DNA from: Bacteroidota bacterium
GTDB lineage: Bacteria; Bacteroidota; Bacteroidia; Chitinophagales; Chitinophagaceae
Assembly: GCA_023416995.1 (NCBI GenBank)
Contig: JAEZGI010000077.1
Coordinates: 62,001 to 126,000, forward strand
DNA length: 64,000 bases
Direction of reading: 5' to 3'
In this document: positions 1 through 8,565 of the stretch, piece after piece
How positions within the stretch are numbered: the stretch's first letter is position 1
Layout of the letters: each line of letters opens with the position of its first letter
Made by a program: the position numbers and the translations under genes
Notes under the pieces: generated by a model
Database searches by the model: none
What the model saw: only the letters and a program-made list of their open reading frames with translations
Told to the model about the DNA's origin: nothing

Positions 1-560
1 TGGCAGATTATGTATTAAGCAAACGCCCCGGTAATACGGTCAGCAATATGAGCAGTACCAAAGCGCTTAAAGAAATCACACTGAAAAATGGTGGTGAATA
101 TTTTCCTTCTGCCGTTGGTGAAGTAAATGTGGTTACCAAAATGAAGGCCCACAATGCCGTGATTGGCGGAGAGGGTAATGGGGGTATTATTGTTCCTGAC
201 CTTCATTATGGCCGTGATGCGTTAATTGGTATTGGTCTTTTTCTCAGCGCACTGGCTGCACATAAAAACGGAATCAAGTCATTCCGCTCAAAATATCCTG
301 ACTATTTTATTTCCAAAAACAAAATCCAGTTAGACAACAATGTAGATGTTGCAGAGCTGTTTGAAAAGATCCGGAAGAAATATAAAAATCAACCGGTGAA
401 CACGGAAGACGGATTAAAGATTGAATTTGATGCCGATTGGGTACATCTGCGCACTTCGAACACTGAACCGATTATCAGGATCTATGCAGAATCGGGTTTT
501 GAAAGCACCGCAAATAACATTGCATTACGTTTAATGCATGACATAAAAGAATTGAGTTGA
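1..560 (+). CDS. glmM: Phosphohexomutase C-terminal part, probably phosphoglucosamine mutase (partial)
   Basis: The 5' end lies outside the window; the first full codon is at position 3. The visible 185 residues contain the sugar-binding loop GGEGNGG followed by GRD (domain 3) and the phosphate-binding loop RTSNTEP (domain 4) of the alpha-D-phosphohexomutase superfamily. GlmM-type enzymes interconvert glucosamine-6-phosphate and glucosamine-1-phosphate for UDP-GlcNAc and peptidoglycan synthesis. The GGEGNGG form fits Bacteroidota enzymes annotated as phosphoglucosamine mutase, but phosphomannomutase or phosphoglucomutase cannot be excluded without the catalytic serine loop, which is upstream. 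The stop codon overlaps the TTG start of the next gene by 4 bases, so the two are probably cotranscribed. Confidence 0.75.
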   Translation, partial: ADYVLSKRPGNTVSNMSSTKALKEITLKNGGEYFPSAVGEVNVVTKMKAHNAVIGGEGNGGIIVPDLHYGRDALIGIGLFLSALAAHKNGIKSFRSKYPDYFISKNKIQLDNNVDVAELFEKIRKKYKNQPVNTEDGLKIEFDADWVHLRTSNTEPIIRIYAESGFESTANNIALRLMHDIKELS

Positions 561-1684
561 ACAGGATTTATCTTGACAATGCTGCCACAACGCCGCTCGA
601 CCCCTCGGTGCTGGAGGTGATGATGCCATATCTTACAGAAAAGTTTGGTAATCCATCATCCATCTATTCCTATGGTCGGGAAGGTAGGCTTGCCATTGAA
701 ACTGCCCGTAAGTCGGTGGCAAAAATTCTGAACGCTCATCCTGCGGAGATTTTTTTTACATCAGGAGGAACGGAAAGTTCCAACACGGCAATTTGTTCAG
801 CCGTTAATGACCTGGGTTGTAAGCACATCATTACATCACCCATTGAACATCATGCTACATTACACACGGTTGAATATCTTAGTAAGCGCCAGGGTGTAGC
901 CCTGAGTTTTGTAAAATTGTTACCAAACGGGCATGTTGACCTAAATGATCTTGACTCCATTTTGGCAACGGCTAAGGAGAAATGTCTTGTTACCCTGATG
1001 CATGCCAACAACGAGATCGGGAACATGCTCGATCTGCACAAAGCGGGTGAGATCTGTAAAAAATATGGAGCGATTTTTCACTCCGACACGGTACAGACAG
1101 TCGGGCATTTTCCCTTTGATCTTAGAAACACACCGGTACATTTTATAACGGGTGCCGGGCACAAGTTTCATGGTCCAAAAGGAGTGGGCCTGTTGTATAT
1201 CAACGAAAACATAAAGATTTCACCGTTGATTCATGGTGGCAGCCAGGAACGGAACATGCGGGCCGGCACTGAAAACCTATATGGAATTGTCGGTTTTGCG
1301 CGGGCACTTGAGCTCGCGACCTCGAATTATGAAACTGACAGCGCATACATCGCCGGGCTGAAGAACTACATGATGGAGAAGCTCCGTGCTGCAATGCCTT
1401 TTGTTTCATTCAATGGTGACCCACGTGGGAACAGTCTGTACACCGTTTTGAGCGTTTCTTTTCCAAAGTCTGAAAAAACAGAGATGTTGTTGTTCAATCT
1501 GGACATTCATCATATTTGTGCGAGCGGGGGGAGTGCCTGTACCAGCGGTGCTGACCAGGGTTCACACGTGATCCGGGCCATTAATAATAACCCCAACCAG
1601 GTAACGGTCCGTTTTTCTTTTTCCAAACACAACACCGAGGCGGAAATTGATAATGTAGTTGACATCCTGCAGGAAATCGTTTAA
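557..1684 (+). CDS. Cysteine desulfurase (NifS/IscS family)
   Basis: A 375-residue PLP-dependent class V aminotransferase-fold enzyme. It removes sulfur from L-cysteine, giving alanine and an enzyme persulfide used for Fe-S clusters and tRNA thiolation. Visible signatures are N-terminal YLDNAATTP, SGGTESSN (about 69-76), the HSDTVQ segment, the PLP lysine K203 in GAGHKFHGPKG, and the active-site loop SGGSACTSG with C328 as persulfide cysteine. The loop resembles the NifS/IscS group I arrangement rather than SufS. The start is TTG at 557, inside the stop codon of the upstream gene (TTGA overlap); the first in-frame ATG lies inside the conserved fold, so the TTG is favoured. No iscU or iscA is adjacent, so its sulfur acceptor is not evident. 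Confidence 0.9.
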   Translation: MNRIYLDNAATTPLDPSVLEVMMPYLTEKFGNPSSIYSYGREGRLAIETARKSVAKILNAHPAEIFFTSGGTESSNTAICSAVNDLGCKHIITSPIEHHATLHTVEYLSKRQGVALSFVKLLPNGHVDLNDLDSILATAKEKCLVTLMHANNEIGNMLDLHKAGEICKKYGAIFHSDTVQTVGHFPFDLRNTPVHFITGAGHKFHGPKGVGLLYINENIKISPLIHGGSQERNMRAGTENLYGIVGFARALELATSNYETDSAYIAGLKNYMMEKLRAAMPFVSFNGDPRGNSLYTVLSVSFPKSEKTEMLLFNLDIHHICASGGSACTSGADQGSHVIRAINNNPNQVTVRFSFSKHNTEAEIDNVVDILQEIV

Positions 1685-1691
1685 TTGCAGG

Positions 1692-3176
1692 ATGAATTAT
1701 ATTATCGGGATTGATATCGGAACTTCCGGTACCAAAGTCGTGGCGTTTAGCCATGAGGGTGATATTGTAGGCAATGCCTATGAAAGTTATGAGCCCGTTG
1801 CTGCTCCGCCTGGCCGGCATGAACTTTCCCCCGAAGTACTTTTCCGGGCTTTTGAAAACGCCTTGTCTTCACTCCTGGTACAACTCCAGGGAAAGGGTAA
1901 TCTGACCGCCATCAGTTTTAGCGCCGCAATGCACAGTCTGTTGTTGATCGGAAAAGATCACCAGCCTATATCCAACCTTATAACCTGGGCCGATCTCAGG
2001 AGTCGCGACCAGGCAAGGGAACTTCGCAATTCAGAATTGGGCCTTGAGCTTTACCGCTTGTCAGGTACGCCGATACACCCGATGACCCCGCTCACAAAAA
2101 TCATCTGGTTCCGTGAAATGCAGCAGGAACTATTTCAACGTACGATCCGGTTTATTTCAATCAAAGAATATATCGTTTTCCGTTTGACGGGCAAATACCT
2201 GGTTGATTATTCGATTGCTTCTGCCACGGGTCTTTTTGATATCTACCGTTTGCAATGGAACCCACAGGCGCTTAGCCTCGCGGGCATACAACCCGGACAA
2301 TTAAGCGAACCGGTCACAACCACGCATATTGAGCCGGTGGATTTTGTGTTCAGTAACGGTACCATACTTCAAACAAAATTGGTTCTTGGTGCCAGTGATG
2401 GTTGTCTTGCCAATCTCGGTAGTAATGCAGTTCACCCCGGGGATGTATCGTTAACCATCGGTACCAGCGGGGCGGTCAGGATGATCAGTTCAAAACCGAA
2501 CTATGATCCGAAATCACGAATCTTTAATTACATACTTACTCCTGAATTGTATGTTTCAGGTGGCCCCATCAACAATGGTGGCGTGTTGCTAAAATGGTAC
2601 ACTGAAAACTTCCTTGGAAAAGAGGTTGATGACGGTGCTGATTTTGAAACTTTCGTTAATGAAGCGTTGCAGGTGGAAGCCGGGTGTAAAGGATTGATCT
2701 TTTTGCCATACATCCAGGGTGAGCGGGCGCCGGTCTGGGATGCTGATGCAAAAGGAGTATTTTTTGGCGTTACCAGCGAACATCGGCAGGTGCATTTTAT
2801 GCGTAGCATCATTGAAGGTATTTGTTTTGCCTTGCTCGATGTGAGCCAGTCACTCGAAGAAACACTGGGCCCCATTAACGGGGTTTACGCCAGCGGGGGC
2901 TTTGTAAAGTCTCCCGCGTGGGTACAGGTACTTTCGGATGTACTGGGAAAAAAAATAAATATCACAGATACCGCCGACGCATCGTCTATCGGAGCAGCCA
3001 TGCTGGGTTTATATGCTACGGGTATTATCGCCGATCTCTCTGATGCTACACGGTTCCTTACCGTGCAACATATTTACGAACCCGATCTATCTAACGCAAA
3101 CGCCTACTCGAAGAACTTTAAAATTTATCGCGGTTTATACAGTAAGTTAAAAGCTGACTTTACCGTTGACGTTTAA
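1692..3176 (+). CDS. gntK: Gluconokinase-like FGGY carbohydrate kinase
   Basis: A 494-residue FGGY-family kinase, predicted to phosphorylate gluconate (to 6-phosphogluconate) or a related sugar acid with ATP in the cytoplasm. The N-terminal phosphate-1 motif GIDIGTSGTK is followed by AAMHS, ITWADLRS and GTPIHPMTPL, a combination I associate with Bacillus-type GntK gluconokinase rather than xylulokinase; the C-terminal half has the GTSGAVR and YASGGF ATP-domain motifs. An upstream extension to 1659 is possible, but the ATG at 1692, directly before YIIGIDIG, gives the usual family N-terminus and lies 7 bases after the cysteine desulfurase stop. No gluconate transporter or dehydrogenase is next to it. 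Xylulokinase is the main alternative. Confidence 0.78.
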   Translation: MNYIIGIDIGTSGTKVVAFSHEGDIVGNAYESYEPVAAPPGRHELSPEVLFRAFENALSSLLVQLQGKGNLTAISFSAAMHSLLLIGKDHQPISNLITWADLRSRDQARELRNSELGLELYRLSGTPIHPMTPLTKIIWFREMQQELFQRTIRFISIKEYIVFRLTGKYLVDYSIASATGLFDIYRLQWNPQALSLAGIQPGQLSEPVTTTHIEPVDFVFSNGTILQTKLVLGASDGCLANLGSNAVHPGDVSLTIGTSGAVRMISSKPNYDPKSRIFNYILTPELYVSGGPINNGGVLLKWYTENFLGKEVDDGADFETFVNEALQVEAGCKGLIFLPYIQGERAPVWDADAKGVFFGVTSEHRQVHFMRSIIEGICFALLDVSQSLEETLGPINGVYASGGFVKSPAWVQVLSDVLGKKINITDTADASSIGAAMLGLYATGIIADLSDATRFLTVQHIYEPDLSNANAYSKNFKIYRGLYSKLKADFTVDV

Positions 3177-3269
3177 GAGATTTTTCCGATCAATAGCATT
3201 TATGGCAGCTTCTGGTTCAAGACGGCTGTCGCAGCCCGGGCAAGCTACCTTATGTGAGATGTCACGTCA

Positions 3270-5882
3270 TTAGTGAATCATATTTTTTATGTCCTGTAAT
3301 TTCAATAATGCCTCAACCGGTGTGAGCCTGTTGATATCGGTATTGTCCAACAGCTTCCTTATCTGTTCAAAGGTTTCGCTGTGTGCATCAAAAATTGAAA
3401 GTTGAATCTTTGGCGCAGAAAGTTTCTTTACCTGTTCGCTGATCACTGTTTTATTCCCATTGGGATCCATATTTTTTTCTTCGAGCTGCGATAGAATTTC
3501 GTTTGCTCTTTGAATCAAAGCAGGCGGCATTCCCGCCATCTTGGCAACATGAATACCAAAACTGTGGGTGCTGCCACCCGGCGCGAGTTTGCGCAGGAAG
3601 ATGATCTTATTGCCAACTTCTTTGTTGGTAACGTGAAAATTTCTTACCCGTTCAAGTTTATGTTCAAGCTCGTTGAGTTCATGATAATGTGTTGCAAATA
3701 GTGTTTTCGGGGCGTGTGGACTATTATGAAGATATTCTGCAATGCTCCAGGCAATTGAAATACCGTCGTAAGTGCTGGTACCACGGCCGATTTCATCCAG
3801 TAACACCAGGCTGGAAGCTGTGATATTATTGATGATGCTGGCCGTTTCATTCATTTCAACCATAAAGGTTGATTCACCACCGCTCAGATTATCATTCGCC
3901 CCGACCCGGGTGAAGATCTTATCGGTGAGCGGTACCCGCGCTGCATCAGCAGGAATGAAACTCCCCATATGCGTCATCAGGGTAAGCAAAGCGGTTTGTC
4001 GCAGGATCGCACTTTTACCACTCATGTTTGGTCCCGTAAGAATGATGATCTGTTGTGAAGACGGATCGAGCAGGATATCATTGGTGATGTAAGATTCTCC
4101 AACGGGCAGATTTCTTTCGATAACAGGATGACGGCTAGCGATCAGTTCCAGTTCACTACCCTCATGCAATACCGGTTTTTTGTATTGATACTGCAGGGCA
4201 TTGTTTGCGAAAGCAGTCATGCAGTCGATGATGCCGAGGATGTTACCGTTAACCTGCATCGGCGATATATAATCCTGCAGTTCGAGTAGCAGTTTTTCGT
4301 AAATGCCTATCTCGATCACCTGTATTTTTTCTTCGGCACCGGTTATCTGTTCTTCATATTCTTTTAGCTCAGGGGTGATGTAGCGTTCGGCATTAGCAAG
4401 TGTTTGTTTGCGTGTCCATCCCGCGGGAACCTTAGCTTTTTGGGAGTTGGTCACTTCAAGAAAATATCCGAACACGTTATTGAAGCCAATTTTTAGCGTG
4501 CTGATACCGGTTGCCTCGGCTTCTTTTTGTTGAAGGGCGGCAAGATATTCTTTGCCACCGCTTGCTATCTTCCTCAAACGATCCAGATCGGCGTCTATCC
4601 CGGATCGTATAACTGCACCGCGCGCAGCAGTGATTGGTGGATTTTCTGCGATCTCGCGGGTGATTTTTTCGAGGATATACTGACAGGGATTCAATGCATC
4701 TCCAAGTCTTTTCAGGTACTCGTTTTCTGCCGATGTACAGGCTTTTTTGATTTCTGCTATATGTGTCAAGCCCCGCGCGATTTGAACCACTTCCCGCGGG
4801 TTGATTTTTTTCATTGGTATTTTACTGACAAGACGTTCAACATCGCCCGTTTGCCTGATATGTTGGGCGAGATTTGTCCGGAGCTGTGGTTCCCGGATCA
4901 GGTAATCTACCAGGTCGAGTCTTTCATTGATTTTGCGGCTGTCTTTCAAAGGCAGCACGATCCACCGTTTAAGGAGCCGGGCACCCATTGGTGACACCGT
5001 GGTATCTAAGGTGCGCAGTAGGGTCTGGCCATTTTCAGTACCGGTGCCAAGAAGTTCGAGATTGCGGATAGTGAACTTGTCCATCCAAAGATAATCTTCC
5101 TGGTCGATACGCTGTAGTGCAGTGATATGTTGCAGGTTGGGATGTTCTGTGTCTTTCAGGTAGTGCAATACCGCTCCTGCTGCGGTAATACCATTATTCA
5201 TCCCTTCCACGCCAAAACCTTTGAGTGAGTGGGTCTGAAAATGTTTCAGGAGGCTTTCCGTGGCATAGGCCGGGTCGAAGATCCAGCTTTCAAGCGTATA
5301 GGTATAGAACCTGTTGCCAAAGTTTTCCTTAAAATGTTTTTGAAAACTTCGCTGAAACAGTACCTCTGCGGGTTTAAGGGTTTGCAATAGTTTATCCGCA
5401 TATTCCTGGTTTCCTTCGGCAATAAAAAACTCACCCGTTGAAATATCCAGGAAGGCGATACCAATGCACTCCTCATCAAAATGAAGACAGGCCAGGAAAT
5501 TATTGCTGTTATGATCCAGCAGTTTATCGTTGGTGGCCACGCCCGGGGTTACGAGTTCGGTCACGCCACGTTTTACAATACCTTTTGCAAGTTTGGGGTC
5601 CTCGAGCTGATCACAGATAGCTACACGGTAACCGGCTTTCACCAGTTTGTGCAGGTAGGTATCAAGCGCATGATGCGGGAAACCTGCAAGTTCACTGGAG
5701 GATGCGGAACCGTTGTTCCGTTTCGTAAGCGTAATGCCCAGGATCCGGGCGGCGGTGATGGCATCCTCACCAAAAGTTTCATAAAAATCACCCACTCTGA
5801 ACAGCAGGATCGCATCCGGATATTTTTGCTTAATAGCCCGGTGCTGCTGCATCAGCGGAGTTTCTGCACTGGTCTTGGCCAT
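3270..5882 (-). CDS. mutS: DNA mismatch repair ATPase MutS
   Basis: An 870-residue MutS of normal length. It recognises base-base mismatches and small loops and recruits MutL. The mismatch-reading motif is visible at F33-Y34-E35, in GDFYETFGED, in the N-terminal domain. The connector, lever and clamp regions follow (about 130-570). The C-terminal ABC ATPase has Walker A GPNMSGKS at 617-624, the STFMVEM segment, Walker B LVLLDEIGRGTS at 692-703 and the switch histidine in FATHYHE. The C-terminal tail is present. It is transcribed away from the RNA methyltransferase gene from a shared 141-bp intergenic region; a good -7 element lies 5 bases before its ATG. Confidence 0.98.
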   Translation of the reverse strand: MAKTSAETPLMQQHRAIKQKYPDAILLFRVGDFYETFGEDAITAARILGITLTKRNNGSASSSELAGFPHHALDTYLHKLVKAGYRVAICDQLEDPKLAKGIVKRGVTELVTPGVATNDKLLDHNSNNFLACLHFDEECIGIAFLDISTGEFFIAEGNQEYADKLLQTLKPAEVLFQRSFQKHFKENFGNRFYTYTLESWIFDPAYATESLLKHFQTHSLKGFGVEGMNNGITAAGAVLHYLKDTEHPNLQHITALQRIDQEDYLWMDKFTIRNLELLGTGTENGQTLLRTLDTTVSPMGARLLKRWIVLPLKDSRKINERLDLVDYLIREPQLRTNLAQHIRQTGDVERLVSKIPMKKINPREVVQIARGLTHIAEIKKACTSAENEYLKRLGDALNPCQYILEKITREIAENPPITAARGAVIRSGIDADLDRLRKIASGGKEYLAALQQKEAEATGISTLKIGFNNVFGYFLEVTNSQKAKVPAGWTRKQTLANAERYITPELKEYEEQITGAEEKIQVIEIGIYEKLLLELQDYISPMQVNGNILGIIDCMTAFANNALQYQYKKPVLHEGSELELIASRHPVIERNLPVGESYITNDILLDPSSQQIIILTGPNMSGKSAILRQTALLTLMTHMGSFIPADAARVPLTDKIFTRVGANDNLSGGESTFMVEMNETASIINNITASSLVLLDEIGRGTSTYDGISIAWSIAEYLHNSPHAPKTLFATHYHELNELEHKLERVRNFHVTNKEVGNKIIFLRKLAPGGSTHSFGIHVAKMAGMPPALIQRANEILSQLEEKNMDPNGNKTVISEQVKKLSAPKIQLSIFDAHSETFEQIRKLLDNTDINRLTPVEALLKLQDIKNMIH

Positions 5883-5887
5883 AGCGG

Positions 5888-5895
5888 CAAATATA
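5888..5895 (-). promoter_or_regulatory. Candidate -7 promoter element for mutS
   Basis: On the minus strand this reads TATATTTG, an exact match to the TAnnTTTG -7 consensus of the Bacteroidota primary sigma factor. Only 5 bases separate it from the mutS ATG, so the transcript would be leaderless or nearly so. No convincing -33 TTTG was found at standard spacing, hence moderate confidence. Confidence 0.4.
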
Positions 5896-6011
5896 AACGG
5901 AATTCGTTTCCGGAATTGCCTAAGCTACCAAATGTGCATAGTATGTGAGTCGTGAAAAACTTCATTTTTCCGGGGAAAAAACATTGGTTTTCCCGCAAAG
6001 CCGCTACCTGT

Positions 6012-6019
6012 TACCTTTG
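6012..6019 (+). promoter_or_regulatory. Candidate -7 promoter element for the SpoU methyltransferase gene
   Basis: TACCTTTG matches TAnnTTTG exactly and ends 4 bases before the chosen ATG at 6024. This supports that ATG over an upstream in-frame ATG at 5952, which would lie upstream of the promoter. A weak TTG at 5984-5986 is slightly too far away for an ideal -33 element. Confidence 0.42.
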
Positions 6020-6023
6020 CACC

Positions 6024-6587
6024 ATGCGAAAGCTATCAATGGAGGAACTAAACCGCAAAACGGTAACAGAATTTCGCGAATCTGAAAAGATGCCGATCGT
6101 GGTGGTGTTAGACAATATCCGAAGTATGCACAATGTAGGCAGTGTATTCCGGACAGCCGATGCGTTCCTGGTGGAGCGGATGGTACTTTGCGGCTATACC
6201 CCTAGACCCCCGCATCGCGATATCCACAAAACTGCACTTGGCGCCACAGATACCGTTGCCTGGCAATACGCAGAATCCACTTTGCTGGCCGTGGAGGATC
6301 TTCGCGCGGCCGGTTACCGGATCTTCGCCGTTGAACAGGCAGAAAACAGCCTCTCATTGCATTCATTTCCTACTGCTCCCAACGAAAAGTTTGCGATTGT
6401 TTTTGGCAACGAGGTCACGGGGGTAGACGAACAGGTGCTCCCCCTATGTGATGGCTGCATCGAAATACCACAACTTGGAATGAAACATTCCCTGAATGTT
6501 TCGGTTGCAGCAGGTATCGTACTTTGGGAACTCGTGCGTAGCCGGCTCAGCATACCTCTTCTTGCAGAAGGTCAAACAGAACTTTAA
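6024..6587 (+). CDS. TrmH/SpoU-family RNA 2'-O-methyltransferase
   Basis: A 187-residue SPOUT-fold methyltransferase, predicted to transfer a methyl group from S-adenosylmethionine to a ribose 2'-OH in tRNA or rRNA. The three SpoU motifs are visible: motif 1 LDNIRSMHNVGSVFRTADAF, motif 2 FAIVFGNEVTGV, and motif 3 IEIPQLGMKHSLNVSVAAGI. There is no N-terminal substrate-binding (L30e-like) domain, so this is the compact class, and the exact target RNA cannot be told from sequence. The start at 6024 is preferred to 5952 because of domain length and the promoter-like element just before it. The stop is 3 bases before the prenyltransferase start, suggesting cotranscription. Confidence 0.9.
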   Translation: MRKLSMEELNRKTVTEFRESEKMPIVVVLDNIRSMHNVGSVFRTADAFLVERMVLCGYTPRPPHRDIHKTALGATDTVAWQYAESTLLAVEDLRAAGYRIFAVEQAENSLSLHSFPTAPNEKFAIVFGNEVTGVDEQVLPLCDGCIEIPQLGMKHSLNVSVAAGIVLWELVRSRLSIPLLAEGQTEL

Positions 6588-6590
6588 GTT

Positions 6591-7508
6591 ATGAACACAG
6601 TTAAAAACTACCTGAGTCTTGTCAAGTTTTCGCATACCATTTTCGCGATGCCGTTTGCGATGATCGGGTTCGTGCTTGCCATCAGGTTTGCGCCTTTTGA
6701 ACCAGGCACCAACGGTTTTTCACCAGCGGCTAATCTTTCAGCAACCACCATTATATTGAAACTGGTGCTTGTGGTCGGGTGTATGATCTTCGCCCGTAGT
6801 GCCGCCATGGCGTTTAACCGGTACCTCGACGCCAGTTTTGATGCCCTGAACCCAAGAACGGCAATTCGCGAAATTCCGGCTGGTATTATTTCGTCGTCCA
6901 GCGCATTGCGTTTTGTGATCTTTAATTGTATCGCGTTTATTATCTGCACGGCCTTCATCAATACCATTTGCCTGGTACTTGCACCGGTAGCGTTGTTTGT
7001 GATCCTGTTTTATAGTTATACCAAACGATTCACTCCCTTATGTCATCTCGTTTTGGGTGTAGGTTTATCACTTGCACCCATCGGCGCTTATCTCGCCGTT
7101 ACAGGTCACTTTGATGTATTACCGGTTCTGTTCAGTTTCACCGTTATTTTCTGGGTAAGTGGTTTTGATATCATCTACGCCATGCAGGATGTTGACTTTG
7201 ACCGGTCACAGGCGCTTTATTCCATCCCGGCTTATTTTGGAAAAACCAGGGGACTACGGATTTCAGAACTGTTGCATCTGCTCAGCATCATGACCGTTGT
7301 TTATGCCGGTATTTATGCCGGGCTGGGAGCATGGTATTGGGTGGGAACAGCGGTGTTCATCAGTATGCTGGTGTATCAACATTCCATTGTGAAACCGAAT
7401 GATCTGCGGAAGGTTAACCTTGCATTTATGACAGCCAATGGTATTGCCAGCGTGGTTTTTGCCGTTTTTGTAATCATGGATCTGTTATTGCCAACAACCC
7501 GTGTTTAA
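6591..7508 (+). CDS. mqnP: UbiA-family 4-hydroxybenzoate polyprenyltransferase, MqnP-like
   Basis: A 305-residue integral membrane prenyltransferase with about eight hydrophobic segments. The two aspartate-rich motifs that bind prenyl diphosphate-Mg are in the forms NRYLDASFDALNPRT (about 79-93) and QDVDFDRSQALYSIP (about 199-213). These variants match the UbiA-like subgroup called MqnP in the futalosine menaquinone pathway better than proteobacterial UbiA. The protein would attach a polyprenyl chain to an aromatic ring in the inner membrane. It starts 3 bases after the methyltransferase stop and is followed 26 bases later by ruvX. No other menaquinone gene is in the window, so pathway assignment rests on the family only. 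Confidence 0.8.
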   Translation: MNTVKNYLSLVKFSHTIFAMPFAMIGFVLAIRFAPFEPGTNGFSPAANLSATTIILKLVLVVGCMIFARSAAMAFNRYLDASFDALNPRTAIREIPAGIISSSSALRFVIFNCIAFIICTAFINTICLVLAPVALFVILFYSYTKRFTPLCHLVLGVGLSLAPIGAYLAVTGHFDVLPVLFSFTVIFWVSGFDIIYAMQDVDFDRSQALYSIPAYFGKTRGLRISELLHLLSIMTVVYAGIYAGLGAWYWVGTAVFISMLVYQHSIVKPNDLRKVNLAFMTANGIASVVFAVFVIMDLLLPTTRV

Positions 7509-7522
7509 ATCAACAGGGTAGT

Positions 7523-7530
7523 TAACTTCG
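7523..7530 (+). promoter_or_regulatory. Candidate -7 promoter element for ruvX
   Basis: TAACTTCG, a TAnnTTYG-type -7 element, ends 4 bases before the ruvX ATG, the same arrangement as in front of the SpoU methyltransferase gene. It would give a leaderless transcript. No clear -33 element is seen. Confidence 0.35.
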
Positions 7531-7534
7531 CAAC

Positions 7535-7945
7535 ATGGCAAGAATTATGGCAATAGATTATGGGCTGAAACGAACCGGGCTGGCAGTTACTGACCCTTTA
7601 CAAATCATCGCTACCGGGTTAACCACCATCGAATCACCCCGCATCATCAACTTCCTCCGGGAATATTTTGCAAAAGAACCTGTCGAACTTATAATAATAG
7701 GTGATCCAAAAAACTGGGATGACACTGATACCCACGCTACACCGCTTGTCAGATCAGTTATTGAACGCATCAAAAAAAAGTTTCCTGCTATTCCCGTTGT
7801 TACAGTTGATGAAAGATATACATCAAAGATGGCTTCGCAGGCGATGATCGATATGGGTATGAAAAAGATGCAGCGACGAAATAAGGCCCTGGTCGATGAA
7901 ATTGCAGCCACCATCATGCTGCAGGAATATCTCGAACGGAGATAA
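7535..7945 (+). CDS. ruvX: Putative pre-16S rRNA nuclease / Holliday junction resolvase-like RuvX (YqgF)
   Basis: A 136-residue protein of the normal YqgF/RuvX length with an RNase H-like fold. Visible signatures are the N-terminal MAIDYGLKRTGLAV catalytic aspartate motif, the IIGDPKN segment, TVDERYTS carrying the conserved glutamate region, and the C-terminal KALVDEIAATIMLQEYL with the last acidic residue. E. coli YqgF takes part in 16S rRNA 5' end maturation, and the family was earlier proposed as a Holliday junction resolvase. It sits between the prenyltransferase gene and def in a plus-strand run. Confidence 0.93.
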   Translation: MARIMAIDYGLKRTGLAVTDPLQIIATGLTTIESPRIINFLREYFAKEPVELIIIGDPKNWDDTDTHATPLVRSVIERIKKKFPAIPVVTVDERYTSKMASQAMIDMGMKKMQRRNKALVDEIAATIMLQEYLERR

Positions 7946-7950
7946 AGACT

Positions 7951-7958
7951 TATTTTCG
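7951..7958 (+). promoter_or_regulatory. Candidate -7 promoter element for def
   Basis: TATTTTCG lies 24 bases upstream of the def ATG, within the 37-base gap after ruvX. It is the TAnnTTCG variant seen several times in this window (also before the genes at 29008 and 33207). No clear -33 hexamer was seen. Confidence 0.33.
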
Positions 7959-7982
7959 CAACTCTAAACAGGAAATTACTTT

Positions 7983-8561
7983 ATGATTTTACCGATAGTG
8001 GCCTACGGATCACCCATTTTGAGAACTGTTGCCAAAGAAATAGGACCCGATTACCCGGATCTGCAAAAACTGATACAGGATATGTGGGAGACCATGTATG
8101 CCAGCAACGGAGTAGGACTCGCCGCCCCGCAAATAAACCGTGACATCCGGTTATTTGTGGTTGACAGTGCGCAGGTCTTTGAAAACCAGGATGAGGAAGA
8201 TATTGGCAGATATCCCGATGAACCAGGTATAAAACAGGTTTTTATCAATGCACATATAGAAGAGTTTGGAGACGAAGACTGGGCATATAATGAAGGCTGT
8301 TTAAGTATCCCTAAGATCAGGGAAGATGTTTACCGCAGTAAAACGGTGACACTTCATTACCAGGACGAAAATTTTGAGTCCCACACCAAAACGTTTGACG
8401 GCATCACAGGCAGGATCATTCAGCACGAGTATGATCATACCGAAGGGAAATTATTTATCGATTACCTGAAGCCGCTTAAAAGACGTTTGCTGAAAGGTAA
8501 GCTTGACGATATCACCCGCGGCAAGGTGAAGGTTGATTACCGGATGGTTTACAAACCATAA
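7983..8561 (+). CDS. def: Peptide deformylase
   Basis: A 192-residue metallo-hydrolase that removes the formyl group from the N-terminal methionine of nascent proteins. All three family motifs are present: GVGLAAPQ (motif 1), EGCLSIP with the metal-binding cysteine (motif 2), and QHEYDH with the two metal histidines and catalytic glutamate (motif 3). An acidic insertion (EDIGRYPDEP region, about residues 74-84) lies between motifs 1 and 2; longer inserts there are common in Bacteroidota. It is followed 4 bases later by a secreted protein gene, probably in the same transcript. Confidence 0.97.
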   Translation: MILPIVAYGSPILRTVAKEIGPDYPDLQKLIQDMWETMYASNGVGLAAPQINRDIRLFVVDSAQVFENQDEEDIGRYPDEPGIKQVFINAHIEEFGDEDWAYNEGCLSIPKIREDVYRSKTVTLHYQDENFESHTKTFDGITGRIIQHEYDHTEGKLFIDYLKPLKRRLLKGKLDDITRGKVKVDYRMVYKP

Positions 8562-8565
8562 CCAA

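Noticed and set aside
4527..5948. Two 155-codon plus-strand frames opposite mutS
   Set aside because: Both are shadows of MutS; their cysteine-rich, odd composition is typical of antisense translation.
8392..8404. AAAACGTTTGACG, resembling a LacI-type site, inside def
   Set aside because: It lacks the TGTA half and lies within conserved coding sequence; probably coincidence.
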